This document shows positions 8,884 to 18,576 of a stretch of 64,000 nt of DNA, in pieces. The translations under genes were made by a program, and so were the position numbers. The DNA is from Thiomicrorhabdus xiamenensis (GTDB taxonomy: Bacteria; Pseudomonadota; Gammaproteobacteria; Thiomicrospirales; Thiomicrospiraceae), in the NCBI RefSeq assembly GCF_013282625.1, contig NZ_CP054020.1:248001-312000 (forward strand), read 5' to 3'. Position 1 is the stretch's first letter. Each line of letters starts with the position of its first letter. Under the pieces are notes generated by a model. It searched no databases and was not told the origin of the DNA. It worked only from the letters and a program-made list of their open reading frames with translations.

Positions 8884-10275
8884 TCAATTCAAAAAACGTG
8901 CGCGCGTTTTACGTCCTTTCAGTTTGCCATGGTTCAGTTGATTCAGAGCTTGCTGACTGACGTTCTTGCTGACCGCAACATAGGAACGCATCGCTGTGAC
9001 TTTTATTTTGCCGACCTGATCTCCGGCAATGCCGCCGTCTCCGGTCAGCGCGCCTAAAATATCGCCCGGGCGGATTTTACTTTTCTTGCCGCCGTCAATT
9101 TGCAGGGTCACCATCGGGGCTTTGATCGGGCGTTGCATCAGTACGGAATCGTCGGGGAGCGCTTCGGTTTCAATCTCAAACCCTAAGGCTTCTTCCAGCA
9201 GTGCCACTTTGTAATTTTGCTTGTCGCTGATCAGCGAGCAGGCAAAACCGCTTTTACCGGCACGGCCGGTGCGCCCGATACGGTGAATATGCACTTCCGG
9301 ATCGTGCGCCAGATGATAGTTGATGACTACTTCGACCGAATCGATATCCAGACCGCGCGCTGCGACATCGGTGGCGACCAGTACGGTTGCACTTTGATTG
9401 GCAAACTGAATCAGGGTCTGGTCGCGTTCGCGCTGCTCCAGATCGCCATGTAGCGCCACGGCGCTGAATCCTTGCGTCTTAAGGTCGTCGGTCAAATCCT
9501 GCACTTCGCGTTTGGTATTGCAGAACACCACTGCAGAAGTGGTCTGATGCGCCAGCAAAACCAGTTTGACCGCTTTTTGACGTTCGGCCTCATTGGCAAC
9601 CTGATAAAAGTGCTGGCGAATGGCGTTGTCATTGTGTACAGATTCAACTTTAACGTGCTGCGGATTCTGCAGAATATGCGCGGCGAGTTGTTGAATCGAA
9701 TCCGGAAAGGTCGCGCTGAAGAGCAGACTTTGGCGTTCGTCCGGCGTTTGTTCGATAATGGTGGTCAATGACTCTTCAAAGCCCATCTCCAGCATGCGGT
9801 CGGCTTCGTCCAGCACCAGTACATTCAGATCATCCAAAAACAGCGTACCGCGTTTTACGTGATCTTCCACACGTCCCGGTGTGCCGACCACAATATGCGC
9901 GCCGTATTCCAGTGAAGCCGCTTGCGGTTTAAAAGGCGTACCGCCGCACAGGGTCAGCAGTTTGACGTTTTCGATCTGACTGGCGAGTTTGCGGATTTCG
10001 GTCGCCACCTGTTCCGCCAGTTCTCGGGTCGGGCATAATACCAACGCCTGCGTTGAAAACCACTTCGGTTCCAGCTTTTGCAGTAAGCCCAAACCGAAAG
10101 CAACGGTCTTTCCCGAACCGGTTTTGGCTTGCGCAATCAGGTCGTCGCCATTCAAAATAAACGGCACGCTCTGCGCCTGAATCGGCGTCATGGCGGTGAA
10201 GTTCAGGTTTTGCAATGCGCCAAGCAATTCAGGGCGTAGGGCAAGTTCAGAAAAAGAGTCGGAAGAATGTGTCAA
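8884..10275 (-). CDS. dbpA: ATP-dependent RNA helicase DbpA
   Basis: A DEAD-box helicase that acts on 23S rRNA during large-subunit assembly. The Q-motif region (MTPIQAQSVP), Walker A AKTGSGKT, PTRELAEQ, DEAD in VLDEADRM, SAT in FSATFP and the HRIGRTGRAGKSG motif are all present. The C-terminal DbpA RNA-binding domain begins near VTLQIDGGKKSKIRPGDILG. I favour the TTG at 10275, giving 463 residues (E. coli 457). The frame is open up to another TTG at 10341, which would add a 22-residue hydrophobic extension untypical of the family. Which TTG is used is uncertain. Confidence 0.9.
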   Translation of the reverse strand: MTHSSDSFSELALRPELLGALQNLNFTAMTPIQAQSVPFILNGDDLIAQAKTGSGKTVAFGLGLLQKLEPKWFSTQALVLCPTRELAEQVATEIRKLASQIENVKLLTLCGGTPFKPQAASLEYGAHIVVGTPGRVEDHVKRGTLFLDDLNVLVLDEADRMLEMGFEESLTTIIEQTPDERQSLLFSATFPDSIQQLAAHILQNPQHVKVESVHNDNAIRQHFYQVANEAERQKAVKLVLLAHQTTSAVVFCNTKREVQDLTDDLKTQGFSAVALHGDLEQRERDQTLIQFANQSATVLVATDVAARGLDIDSVEVVINYHLAHDPEVHIHRIGRTGRAGKSGFACSLISDKQNYKVALLEEALGFEIETEALPDDSVLMQRPIKAPMVTLQIDGGKKSKIRPGDILGALTGDGGIAGDQVGKIKVTAMRSYVAVSKNVSQQALNQLNHGKLKGRKTRARFLN

Positions 10276-10474
10276 AGGCGGGCCTGCTATTTTCAACGGC
10301 AATACTAAAAAACCGGTTAAGGTGGAAATCGTGGAAATCAAAAGAATATTGTACGTTAAGGCGTGAATCCGAGTGCGGTTGATTTAACCAAGCCGATTCA
10401 ATTGAGACAACTCAAAGAGGGTTTTGTGGGATGATGTGCAGCTTGTTGGATGATAATGTAAAAAAGGTTAATCC

Positions 10475-11014
10475 ATGGCGCTCAAACCGACCGTATATAA
10501 ATTTAAAGTTTCTCTGTCAGATATGAATCGCTCGCATTATGATGCTTTGAATTTAACGGTGGCCAAACATCCGTCGGAAAACGACGAGCGCATGATGACG
10601 CGCTTACTGGCTTATTGCCTGAATGCTCAGGAGGATTTAAGTTTTGGCGCCGGGCTAAACGATGTGGATGCCCCTTCGATTAGCTTAACCACCTTGGATG
10701 ACCAGATTGCGCTGTGGGTGGATGTGGGCGAACCTGCGTTTGAGCGCATTAAAAAGGCGAAGCGTAAAGCCAGTCAGGTCAAGGTGTACAGCTTTAACAG
10801 CAAGTCCGATGTGTGGTGGGAGCAAGGCCGCTCGCAATTTAGTCAGCTACCGGTCGATGTCTATCGTTTTAACTGGGATGAAATTCAAACTTTGGCTGGG
10901 ATGCTAGAGCGTACAATGGATTTCTCAGTCACCATCAGCGGTAACTCGGCCTATATTGCAACGGCAAAAGGCGAATGTGAAGTCGCTTGGGAAACCTTGC
11001 AGGAACAAGCGTAA
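10475..11014 (+). CDS. yaeQ: YaeQ family protein, copy 2
   Basis: The second 179-residue YaeQ protein, the same length as the copy at 4061 and differing at about 32 positions by eye. Changes cluster near residues 96-104, 119-127 and the last ten residues, while the 31-52 and 105-117 blocks are unchanged. Unlike copy 1 it starts with ATG. A VF530-type DNA-binding protein gene follows 24 bases later, suggesting one transcript. Molecular function is unknown for the family. Confidence 0.92.
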   Translation: MALKPTVYKFKVSLSDMNRSHYDALNLTVAKHPSENDERMMTRLLAYCLNAQEDLSFGAGLNDVDAPSISLTTLDDQIALWVDVGEPAFERIKKAKRKASQVKVYSFNSKSDVWWEQGRSQFSQLPVDVYRFNWDEIQTLAGMLERTMDFSVTISGNSAYIATAKGECEVAWETLQEQA

Positions 11015-11038
11015 CCATAAGGTTAAAGGATTCACTCA

Positions 11039-11326
11039 ATGACAAAACAGTCGAATACGCCAAACTTGGAACAAACCTCTACCCAACGCAATAATCCATT
11101 GCATGGTCTTACCTTAAAAACGATTGTCAGTGAGCTGGTCGAATATTACGGCTGGGATGGTTTAGCAGAGAAAGCACCGATGAACTGTTTCAAAAATAAC
11201 CCAAGCCTCAACTCTAGCTTGAAGTTCTTGCGTAAAACCCCTTGGGCAAGAGATAAAATCGAACAACTCTATCTATTCACACAACGAGAAATCGCCCGTC
11301 AGAAAAAAGCGAGAGACGATCGTTAG
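11039..11326 (+). CDS. VF530 family (DUF2132) DNA-binding protein
   Basis: A 95-residue protein of the VF530/DUF2132 family, small helical proteins thought to bind DNA. After a Gln/Asn-rich head, the family core runs from about residue 20: [20 protein letters not shown], then the conserved [20 protein letters not shown] and a final helix. The conserved Trp in RKTPWAR is present. It lies 24 bases after the second yaeQ and is the last ordinary gene before an AT-rich accessory stretch. Confidence 0.85.
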   Translation: MTKQSNTPNLEQTSTQRNNPLHGLTLKTIVSELVEYYGWDGLAEKAPMNCFKNNPSLNSSLKFLRKTPWARDKIEQLYLFTQREIARQKKARDDR

Positions 11327-11825
11327 CTCTCTAGCAGTTTGTTCTAACAGTGCTTATCTAGACAGTTAACTCCATAAAAACCCGGTTCACGTGAAGCCAG
11401 CTTAGTACGCTAAAACTCCCCTTGTAATAAATTGTGCAAAAGTTCTTGGAGTAGCGAACGATCTAGGTGCCCCTTGAGGGTAAGAAACGCTACAGTTTCT
11501 CGTCTCTCCGCTTCGCTTCAGCCGAGTTCTCCGTTTGAGTGAAGCGAGTTCAGCGCACAAGTTTTAGAACTTGCCAATTTAAGGCAGAGCGAAAAAGTAA
11601 AGAAAGCTTCGTAATTAGGCTAGTAATTTAATTTTACTTTGCCCCCAATTGTTCGATTATTATGCACTCCCACGCGAGAGCGCGGGAATAAAGTATAATA
11701 ATAATTATTATTAAGTCTTAACGAGGGAAAGTGCTGATTTTTACTGAATGAAGTGCATTTTTACTTTAAAAATAGATTTTTATCTGTATTGTTGTTTGTT
11801 GCTTTCCCTATTAACGAGGTTCGAG
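11327..11825. other. Non-coding AT-rich stretch with several inverted repeats
   Basis: About 500 bases without a credible gene. Inverted repeats include an 8-bp pair TCGCTTCA/TGAAGCGA (11513-11520, 11540-11547), a hairpin CAAGTT-TTAG-AACTTG (11558-11573), an imperfect GC hairpin at 11669-11686, and a perfect 18-bp AT palindrome at 11696-11713. The palindrome lies 112 bases before the start of the following lipoprotein gene. Composition falls sharply towards AT. It looks like a decayed or acquired segment, but I recognise no insertion sequence or attachment site. Confidence 0.4.
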
Positions 11826-12380
11826 ATGATTAAATATATCACTTTGATTTTTGCTGTATTTTTCTCTTCAGTTGCAAGTTGTTCACAAGTTTTTATTTTC
11901 AATGATGAAAAAGAACTTTCTAAGTTCGTAGATTTGCAAATCATGCTAAATGACATAAGAAATAAGCAAATTGCTGAGGGAAAAATTGAAGGAAAAAAAT
12001 ATCGTACTTTGAAGAAGGGGAAGAAATTGGTTTTTAAAGCCAAAGTTGATAACTTTATCACCAGAGGTTTTACTCAAAAAGTAACGTCTTTTTCCTATCA
12101 AGTAGGTTCTCGATCGAAAGCAGATTTAAAGCTACAGAAAAGAGTTCCTCAAAAAAGAAACCTGATTATAGATTTAGAAGAAGAATCAAGTCCTAATTTA
12201 TTTGCTAGATTACAAAAGAACCGAAAATTTATAACAGTCGAATGTGATGGTGGATTCCTAAAAAGAAATAGGGATATTGATGATCCGATGCCCTCACTTA
12301 ATGGCCCAGTTAGAGAATATAATAAGCCGGGTTATAGAGAGCCAGTGTTGTTCAAGAGCTGTAAAATTATTAATGGATGA
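11826..12380 (+). CDS. Putative lipoprotein of unknown function
   Basis: A 184-residue AT-rich gene product that I do not recognise. The ATG at 11826 is preceded by GAGG and gives a short signal peptide ending in the lipobox VASC (Cys at residue 18), predicting an envelope lipoprotein. An upstream ATG at 11748 would add a hydrophobic stretch with no ribosome site. The mature protein is Lys-rich and contains the pair CDGGFLKR and LFKSCKIING near the end, possibly one disulfide. Codon use is unlike the neighbours, consistent with acquisition by transfer. Confidence 0.6.
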   Translation: MIKYITLIFAVFFSSVASCSQVFIFNDEKELSKFVDLQIMLNDIRNKQIAEGKIEGKKYRTLKKGKKLVFKAKVDNFITRGFTQKVTSFSYQVGSRSKADLKLQKRVPQKRNLIIDLEEESSPNLFARLQKNRKFITVECDGGFLKRNRDIDDPMPSLNGPVREYNKPGYREPVLFKSCKIING

Positions 12381-12473
12381 TTTTATAAAATGGATCGAAT
12401 AGAGTTTATGAAATTCAGTAAATAACTAGGGCAGAGGGATCAATGGGATCAGGCTCGATTGATTTACTTGTTT

Positions 12474-12770
12474 CTAATTCAGTTTGATTAACGAGCTTTC
12501 AATATTATGCTTAAAACTGTCATTTAAAGCATACCAATCTTGAACATCTACTCTAAATGGTAAATCAGAAAATTCAAAAGCATCTTTGAGCTTGTAGAGT
12601 TTTTCGATAGGAAGTTTTTCGTCGGCTCTGACGAGTAAATCTAAATCAGAATAAGGTCTGGCTTGATCTTTTGTTCTGGAGCCATAGGCAAAAACAGCAT
12701 GGGGTTCATCGATAATACTGTTAACGATACGAAGAACTTCCAGAGATTGCTGCTCGGTGAGTTGAAGCAT
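12474..12770 (-). CDS. mntA: MNT-domain nucleotidyltransferase, antitoxin of HEPN/MNT pair
   Basis: A 98-residue minimal nucleotidyltransferase. The catalytic signature GSX10DXD is exact: GSRTKDQARPYSDLD near residues 30-44, with a further Asp in RVDVQDW. In characterised type VII systems the MntA antitoxin adds AMP to the HepT toxin and silences it. Its gene follows the HEPN gene with a 2-base gap, so the pair is translationally coupled. Lower GC than the flanking metH supports mobility. Function as a toxin-antitoxin pair is inferred from family and motif. Confidence 0.85.
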   Translation of the reverse strand: MLQLTEQQSLEVLRIVNSIIDEPHAVFAYGSRTKDQARPYSDLDLLVRADEKLPIEKLYKLKDAFEFSDLPFRVDVQDWYALNDSFKHNIESSLIKLN

Positions 12771-12772
12771 CT

Positions 12773-13192
12773 TTAACCTTTGGCTTTCAATGCATTGAGT
12801 AGCTTGCTTGCTTCTGGCAAAAATTGCACTGCGACTTTAAACACTTCATCAGCTGTATTTTCATTGTAGGTATGGCTGGTTTCATTACGAGCGCGGTGAA
12901 ATAGCATCCAGTTTTCTACCGAGTCAATCAGTTGGTACTCGGCGGCTAAACGAAACAACTCTTGGCGTGATACACCATCGACTTGGCTTTTACCCAAGTT
13001 CTCACCCAGCCAGCGTTTAATGAACTTCCAGCTGAGTTCATAAGTGAATTCAAAATGTTGAACTACGCCTGAAACTAAAGTGCGGAGCAGAGGTGAGGAG
13101 TCGGTAGATTTGAATTCATCAACGACTTTTAGGCTTTCATCAAGTCTAGAAATCGCTTTTTCTAATGCTGTGAAATCAAGTTTATTATCCAT
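12773..13192 (-). CDS. hepT: HEPN-domain (HI0074-type) toxin of HEPN/MNT pair
   Basis: A 139-residue all-helical protein of the HI0074/nucleotidyltransferase-substrate-binding branch of HEPN. The HEPN RNase motif RX4HXY is present as RNETSHTY near residue 103, which favours an active RNA-cleaving toxin. The conserved FEFTYELSWKFIKRWL helix lies near residues 47-62. It is encoded directly before the MNT gene on the minus strand and 43 bases after the metH stop. The pair may serve plasmid- or phage-type stabilisation or stress response. Confidence 0.85.
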   Translation of the reverse strand: MDNKLDFTALEKAISRLDESLKVVDEFKSTDSSPLLRTLVSGVVQHFEFTYELSWKFIKRWLGENLGKSQVDGVSRQELFRLAAEYQLIDSVENWMLFHRARNETSHTYNENTADEVFKVAVQFLPEASKLLNALKAKG

Positions 13193-13235
13193 CTGCTCAC
13201 CTCAATTATTCAGAGTGACAATACACGATGCCTGT

Positions 13236-16200
13236 CTACTGCGCAAAGTCTTCAGGATCATACCCCAGATTCGGTGCCAGCCATTTCTCGGCTTCTTCTA
13301 CGCTCCAGCCTTTGCGGTGGGCGTAGTCTTCAACTTGGTCACGACCGACCGAGCCGATACCGAAGTATTTTGAGTCAGGATGCGAGAAGTAGACACCGGA
13401 AACCGCCGCAGTCGGCGTCATGGCGTAGCTTGACGTCAGTTCCAGACCGATTTCGGTATCCGGTTTAAGCAGTTCCCAGATGGTGCCTTTTTCGGTGTGT
13501 TCCGGACAGGCCGGATAACCCGGAGCAGGGCGGATACCCTGGTATTTCTCACGAATCAGAGCTTCATTATCCAAGTTTTCATCCGGCGCATAACCCCATT
13601 CTGTTTTACGCACCATTTCATGCAGGGTTTCGGCAAAGGCTTCGGCAAAACGATCGGCGAGTGCTTTCAGCATAATCGCTTCATAGTCGTTGTGCTCGGC
13701 TTCAAATTCGGCCGCTTTTTCATCACAGCCGATCCCGCCGGAAACCGCGAATAGACCGACGTAATCAGCGATTCCGGTTTCTTTCGGCGCAATATAATCG
13801 GATAGACATTGGTTGTAACCGCCGCGTTTTTTCTCAGCCTGTTGACGTAGGTTGTGCAGAACGGTCAGCACTTCGGTGCGCGACTCGTCGGTATAGACTT
13901 CAATGTCGTCGCCAATCGTATTCGCCGGATAGAAGCCGTACACCGCTTTGGCGGTCAGCCATTTCTCGGCAATGATTTTTTCCAACATCGCCTGCGCATC
14001 GGCATACACCTTGCGCGCTTCTTCACCAACCACCTTGTCATCCAGAATGCGTGGGAACAGACCGTGCAGTTCCCAAGATTGGAAGAACGGCGACCAGTCG
14101 AAACGTTCCAGCAGTTTTTCCAGCGGGTAATCCTCAATGACACGGGAACCCAGGAAACTTGGTTTCACCGGCTGATAACCGTTCCAGTCGATCTCAATAC
14201 GGTTTTCACGCGCCTTGTTGATCGGTACGCGTTTGACCTGCTTGGCGCGCGCTTTACGCTCTTCACGCACGGTTTCGTATTCTTCTCGAATCTTCGCGGC
14301 AAAGTCGGCTTTCAGATCGTTGGAAATCAGGCTTTGCGCGACACCCACCGCACGAGAGGCATCCTTAACATACACAACAGGATGGTCGTATTGCGGCTCG
14401 ATTTTCACTGCGGTATGCGCTTTGGAAGTGGTTGCACCACCGATCAGCAGCGGCAAGTCCATATTGCGCTCTTTCATTAGTTTGGCGACATTGACCATCT
14501 CCTCCAGAGATGGGGTAATCAGACCGGAAAGCCCGATGACATTCGCGCCTTCGGCCACTGCGGTGTCGAGAATTTTCTCGGCAGGCACCATCACGCCAAG
14601 GTCGATGACCTCGAAGTTATTACATTGCAGAACCACGCCGACGATGTTTTTACCGATGTCGTGTACGTCGCCCTTAACGGTTGCCATGACGATTTTCCCG
14701 TTTGCCTGGCCTTCGGTTTTCGCCGCCAGCAGATAAGGGTCAAGATAGGCCACCGCGCGTTTCATAACACGCGCCGATTTCACTACCTGTGGGAGGAACA
14801 TTTTTCCGGAACCGAACAGGTCGCCGACCACGTTCATACCGTCCATTAGCGGGCCTTCGATCACTTGCAGGCCGGAGCCCAGTTTTTGATAGGCTTCTTC
14901 GGTGTCCGCTTCGATAAAGTCGGTAATCCCCTTGACCAGTGCGTGTTCCAGGCGTTTTTCGACCGAGGCTTCACGCCAGGCGGTGTCTTGTACTTTACCG
15001 GCAGCGGAACCATCGCCACGGAACTCTTCAGCGACTTCCAGCAGGCGCTCACCGGCTTCCGGGTCTTTGTTGAGGATCACGTCTTCAACGGCCAGGCGCA
15101 GTTTTTCCGGCAGGTCGTCGTAAATCGCCATCTGACCGGCGTTAACGATCCCCATGTCCATGCCTTCTTTGATCGCGTAGTACAGGAACACCGAGTGAAT
15201 CGCTTCACGCACCGGATTGTTACCACGGAACGAGAAGGAAACGTTGGACACCCCGCCGGAAATCTTGGCATGCGGCAGGTTGGCTTTAATCCAGGTGACC
15301 GCATTAATAAAGTCCAGACCGTAGTTGTTGTGCTCTTCGATACCGGTCGCGACCGCGAAGATATTCGGGTCGAAAATAATGTCTTGCGGCAGGAAACCGA
15401 CTTTTTCAGTCAGTACTTCGTAAGAACGTTTACAGATTTCGATTTTGCGTTCTAGCGTATCTGCCTGACCGTCTTCGTCGAAGGCCATTACGATGGTTGC
15501 CGCGCCGTACTGTTTTACCTTGCGAGCGTGTTCGATAAAGGCTTCTTCACCCTCTTTGAGCGAGATGGAGTTAACCACACCTTTACCCTGAATGCATTTC
15601 AGACCGGCTTCGATGACTTCCCATTTCGAGGAGTCGATCATAATCGGTACGCGTGAAGCTTCCGGCTCGGAGGCCAGAAGATTCAGGAATTTAACCATGC
15701 ACGCTTTGGCGTCCAGCATCCCTTCGTCCATATTGACGTCGATAATCTGTGCGCCGTCTTCCACCTGTTTCACCGCGATCTCGATCGCTTCTTCGTAGTT
15801 TTCTTCGATAATCAGGCGTTTGAATTTAGCGGAACCAGTGACGTTATTACGCTCACCGACGTTCACAAACAGAGAGTCTTCGTCAATGTTCAGTGGTTCC
15901 AGACCGGACAAACGGCAGGCAGGGTGGGTTTCCGGTAAGCTACGCGCCGGATGTTTTTGCGCGGCTTCCGCCATGGCCTGTACGTGCTCCGGCGTGGTTC
16001 CGCAGCAACCACCGATAATATTGATCCAGCCGTGTTCCGCCCAGTGGGCGATTTCCGCCGCCATCTGTTCCGGGGTTTCGTCGTATTCACCAAATTCGTT
16101 CGGCAGACCGGCGTTCGGGTGAATCGACACATAGGTTTCGCAGACGCGGCTCAGCTCCTGAACGTAAGGGCGCAGCTCTTCAGGCCCCAAGGCACAGTTC

Positions 16201-16940
16201 AGACCGACCGACAGAGGTTCGGCGTGCGCCACGGCGTTATAGAAAGCTTCGGTGGTTTGACCGGAAAGGGTTCTTCCACTTGCGTCCGTAATCGTTCCCG
16301 AAAGCATAATCGGCACTTCATAACCGATTTCGTTTTCCACTTCTTTAACCGCAAAGATTGCCGCTTTGGCGTTAAGGGTATCGAAAATCGTTTCAATCAG
16401 AATGGTGTCCACGCCACCTTCAAGCAAAGCATGTGTGGCCTGTTTGTAGGCCGTAACCAGTTCGTCGAAAGAGGTGTTACGGAAGCCCGGATCGTTGACG
16501 TCCGGCGAAATCGACGCGGTGCGGTTTGTTGGCCCCAAAACACCTGCGACAAAGCGCGGTTTACCATCTTCGCTTTCGGCAATGTCACAGGCTTCGCGCG
16601 CTACCTTGGCGCAAGCAAGGTTGAGTTCGCTGACATATTCCTGCATGTCATAGTCAGCTTGGGCAATGGTGGTGGCGTTAAAGGAGTTGGTCTCGATAAT
16701 ATCGACACCTTTGCGCAGAAAGTCCAAATGAATATCGCGAATCACGTCCGGTTTGGTCATCGCCAGAATATCGTTGTTGCCTTTGATATCCATGTGATAG
16801 TCGGCAAAGCGCTCGCCACGGAAATCCTCTTCGCTCAGGTTTAAACCCTGAATCATTGTCCCCATGGCACCGTCAAGGACGACGACTCGCTCGGCCAGCA
16901 AGGATTTCAAAATGGATAAACGTTGTGCGCGTGAACTCAT
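13236..16940 (-). CDS. metH: Cobalamin-dependent methionine synthase
   Basis: A 1234-residue MetH (E. coli 1227) that transfers methyl from methyltetrahydrofolate to homocysteine through cobalamin. All four modules are present: the homocysteine domain with zinc ligands Cys249, Cys312 and Cys313 (GLNCALG, GGCCGTT); the pterin domain with [17 protein letters not shown]; the B12 domain with the DxHxxG loop and His760; and the reactivation domain with [12 protein letters not shown]. It is monocistronic, and the HEPN/MNT pair follows on the same strand. I saw no cobalamin or SAM riboswitch in the 165-base upstream gap. Confidence 0.97.
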   Translation of the reverse strand: MSSRAQRLSILKSLLAERVVVLDGAMGTMIQGLNLSEEDFRGERFADYHMDIKGNNDILAMTKPDVIRDIHLDFLRKGVDIIETNSFNATTIAQADYDMQEYVSELNLACAKVAREACDIAESEDGKPRFVAGVLGPTNRTASISPDVNDPGFRNTSFDELVTAYKQATHALLEGGVDTILIETIFDTLNAKAAIFAVKEVENEIGYEVPIMLSGTITDASGRTLSGQTTEAFYNAVAHAEPLSVGLNCALGPEELRPYVQELSRVCETYVSIHPNAGLPNEFGEYDETPEQMAAEIAHWAEHGWINIIGGCCGTTPEHVQAMAEAAQKHPARSLPETHPACRLSGLEPLNIDEDSLFVNVGERNNVTGSAKFKRLIIEENYEEAIEIAVKQVEDGAQIIDVNMDEGMLDAKACMVKFLNLLASEPEASRVPIMIDSSKWEVIEAGLKCIQGKGVVNSISLKEGEEAFIEHARKVKQYGAATIVMAFDEDGQADTLERKIEICKRSYEVLTEKVGFLPQDIIFDPNIFAVATGIEEHNNYGLDFINAVTWIKANLPHAKISGGVSNVSFSFRGNNPVREAIHSVFLYYAIKEGMDMGIVNAGQMAIYDDLPEKLRLAVEDVILNKDPEAGERLLEVAEEFRGDGSAAGKVQDTAWREASVEKRLEHALVKGITDFIEADTEEAYQKLGSGLQVIEGPLMDGMNVVGDLFGSGKMFLPQVVKSARVMKRAVAYLDPYLLAAKTEGQANGKIVMATVKGDVHDIGKNIVGVVLQCNNFEVIDLGVMVPAEKILDTAVAEGANVIGLSGLITPSLEEMVNVAKLMKERNMDLPLLIGGATTSKAHTAVKIEPQYDHPVVYVKDASRAVGVAQSLISNDLKADFAAKIREEYETVREERKARAKQVKRVPINKARENRIEIDWNGYQPVKPSFLGSRVIEDYPLEKLLERFDWSPFFQSWELHGLFPRILDDKVVGEEARKVYADAQAMLEKIIAEKWLTAKAVYGFYPANTIGDDIEVYTDESRTEVLTVLHNLRQQAEKKRGGYNQCLSDYIAPKETGIADYVGLFAVSGGIGCDEKAAEFEAEHNDYEAIMLKALADRFAEAFAETLHEMVRKTEWGYAPDENLDNEALIREKYQGIRPAPGYPACPEHTEKGTIWELLKPDTEIGLELTSSYAMTPTAAVSGVYFSHPDSKYFGIGSVGRDQVEDYAHRKGWSVEEAEKWLAPNLGYDPEDFAQ

Positions 16941-17105
16941 GAAACTTTCCCGTAAATTATGCGGTTAGAGAGATAAAATTAAGCCGGTTATTTTACCCGA
17001 TTTTGAAATTTTCGTCTGTAATCATTCTCATTGCACTTTGATCGGCTCAGGAGCACTCGAAAGGATTGAGGCTTCTCTGCGGTTTTCTTTGGGTAGTACG
17101 CTTTT

Positions 17106-18362
17106 CTATTTGGTTTTTGAGCACTTTGATAGCCGGTTGCGTCCGGTTTCTTTTGCGGTGTAAAGAGCATTATCTGCCTGCATAATGGCGTGTTCTAGCG
17201 AGTTGCCATGTGTACAAAGACCAAGACTGATGGTGACCGGCAAGCCGACGCTAGCTTTCGATTCTGTTTCAATCTGCTGTCGAAGGGCTTCACAGTTACC
17301 GGCTAATTCATCATGCGAATTGAGTTCACCAAAGACGCAAAATTCTTCTCCACCAAAGCGTGCCACTAAATTATAAGAGAAGTGCGTCTGCAAGCTTTGG
17401 GCAACATAAACAATGACTTCATCACCTTTTTGATGACCATAGGTATCGTTCACTTTTTTGAAGTGATCGATATCGATCATTAAGGTAAAAAATGGTTTTT
17501 GGGCTGTTTTCCATTGTTTGAACAGAGTTTCGCCGCGCTCAAAAAAGTGACGCCGATTAAAAAGGTTTGTGAGGGAGTCTCTGCGAGAGATGTATTCGAT
17601 TTCCCGATAGGACTCGCTCAGTTCAATATTCTGTTTCAGTCGTACGTAAAACTCTTCAGGAGTGAAAGAGGTGTTAAAGAAGTCATTGACACCATATTTC
17701 ATCATTTTGAGCGCCAGCTCGATATGTTCCACTGGCTCACAGGCCATCATAGGTAGCTGGTTTGAGTTGTATTGCTGGCGTATGTCATTAATCAGATTGA
17801 ACAGTTCGTTTGGATCTATATGGCTTGAATCTTCTAGGAGAATCATATCCGGCTTCTGTGTTTTTAAGTGTTTTCGGATTCTTGAAGGTTGTTCAAAGGA
17901 GGTCACCTGATAGCGCTGCAGATACAGCATATTAATCAGTCTTTGAGAAAAGCGGGATTGATTGGTGCTTAATAGCCAGATTTGACGTCGAGGGTTTTTG
18001 TGCAGATTGAGCATGGTATCAACTGCATAGTTGATTGCTGCCGGATTGTCTTTCAGGACAAAATCGGCGACTTTTCTGTATATGTGATCGTTGCGTTTTT
18101 TTTCATTAAAAGAGGCGCTGAAAACGACGGTTGTAATGTGCTCTTTCAGCAGAAGCTTTAGAACCTCGCCTTTGGGCGCGTCAGGAAGATTCAGATCGCA
18201 CAGCGCGACCTCGACGGGAGCACCGCTTTCAAGAAATGAGTGGACTTCGGAAAGAGTGTGGCAGATTTTTATCGGTAAAGAGCTACGGGCTTTTAGTTCC
18301 TGCTTAAGCAGGTTGGCGATTGATTTCTGGTCATCAACGATTAAAAAAGTCGGCTGAGTCAT
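17106..18362 (-). CDS. Diguanylate cyclase with tandem receiver domains
   Basis: A 418-residue cytoplasmic protein. The first receiver domain has the acidic pair Asp10-Asp11 and the likely phosphoacceptor in LCDLNLPD. A second receiver-like domain (about 128-245) is degenerate, with MILLEDSSH in place of the usual Asp-containing strand. The C-terminal GGDEF domain has GGEEF at 337-341 and should make cyclic di-GMP. The product-inhibition I-site RxxD is replaced by FSYN. The layout resembles PleD/WspR-type response regulators. No partner kinase is adjacent. Confidence 0.88.
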   Translation of the reverse strand: MTQPTFLIVDDQKSIANLLKQELKARSSLPIKICHTLSEVHSFLESGAPVEVALCDLNLPDAPKGEVLKLLLKEHITTVVFSASFNEKKRNDHIYRKVADFVLKDNPAAINYAVDTMLNLHKNPRRQIWLLSTNQSRFSQRLINMLYLQRYQVTSFEQPSRIRKHLKTQKPDMILLEDSSHIDPNELFNLINDIRQQYNSNQLPMMACEPVEHIELALKMMKYGVNDFFNTSFTPEEFYVRLKQNIELSESYREIEYISRRDSLTNLFNRRHFFERGETLFKQWKTAQKPFFTLMIDIDHFKKVNDTYGHQKGDEVIVYVAQSLQTHFSYNLVARFGGEEFCVFGELNSHDELAGNCEALRQQIETESKASVGLPVTISLGLCTHGNSLEHAIMQADNALYTAKETGRNRLSKCSKTK

Positions 18363-18576
18363 TATTCTCTATGGTGATATGCTCTGGTTTCGGTTAATTA
18401 TCATACCCTTATATTTACTTAAATATACTTAATTTCAGGCAGGAATTACTGAGTTTCCGAGAAAAGAATTTTCTGATGCTCTTACAGGTATGCAGAGCAG
18501 GAGTTGCTATAATAGTTGTTTTGTTTGCCATCAAGCCGGGGGCGTCTGCGCCGGGCGTAATTAGATTGAATTGACT

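Noticed and set aside
4061-11014. Assembly duplication of yaeQ
   Set aside because: The two copies differ at about 32 residues and at many third codon positions, and have different start codons and neighbours.
16941-17105. Cobalamin or SAM riboswitch in front of metH
   Set aside because: The 165-base leader shows no B12 box or SAM-riboswitch core that I could recognise.
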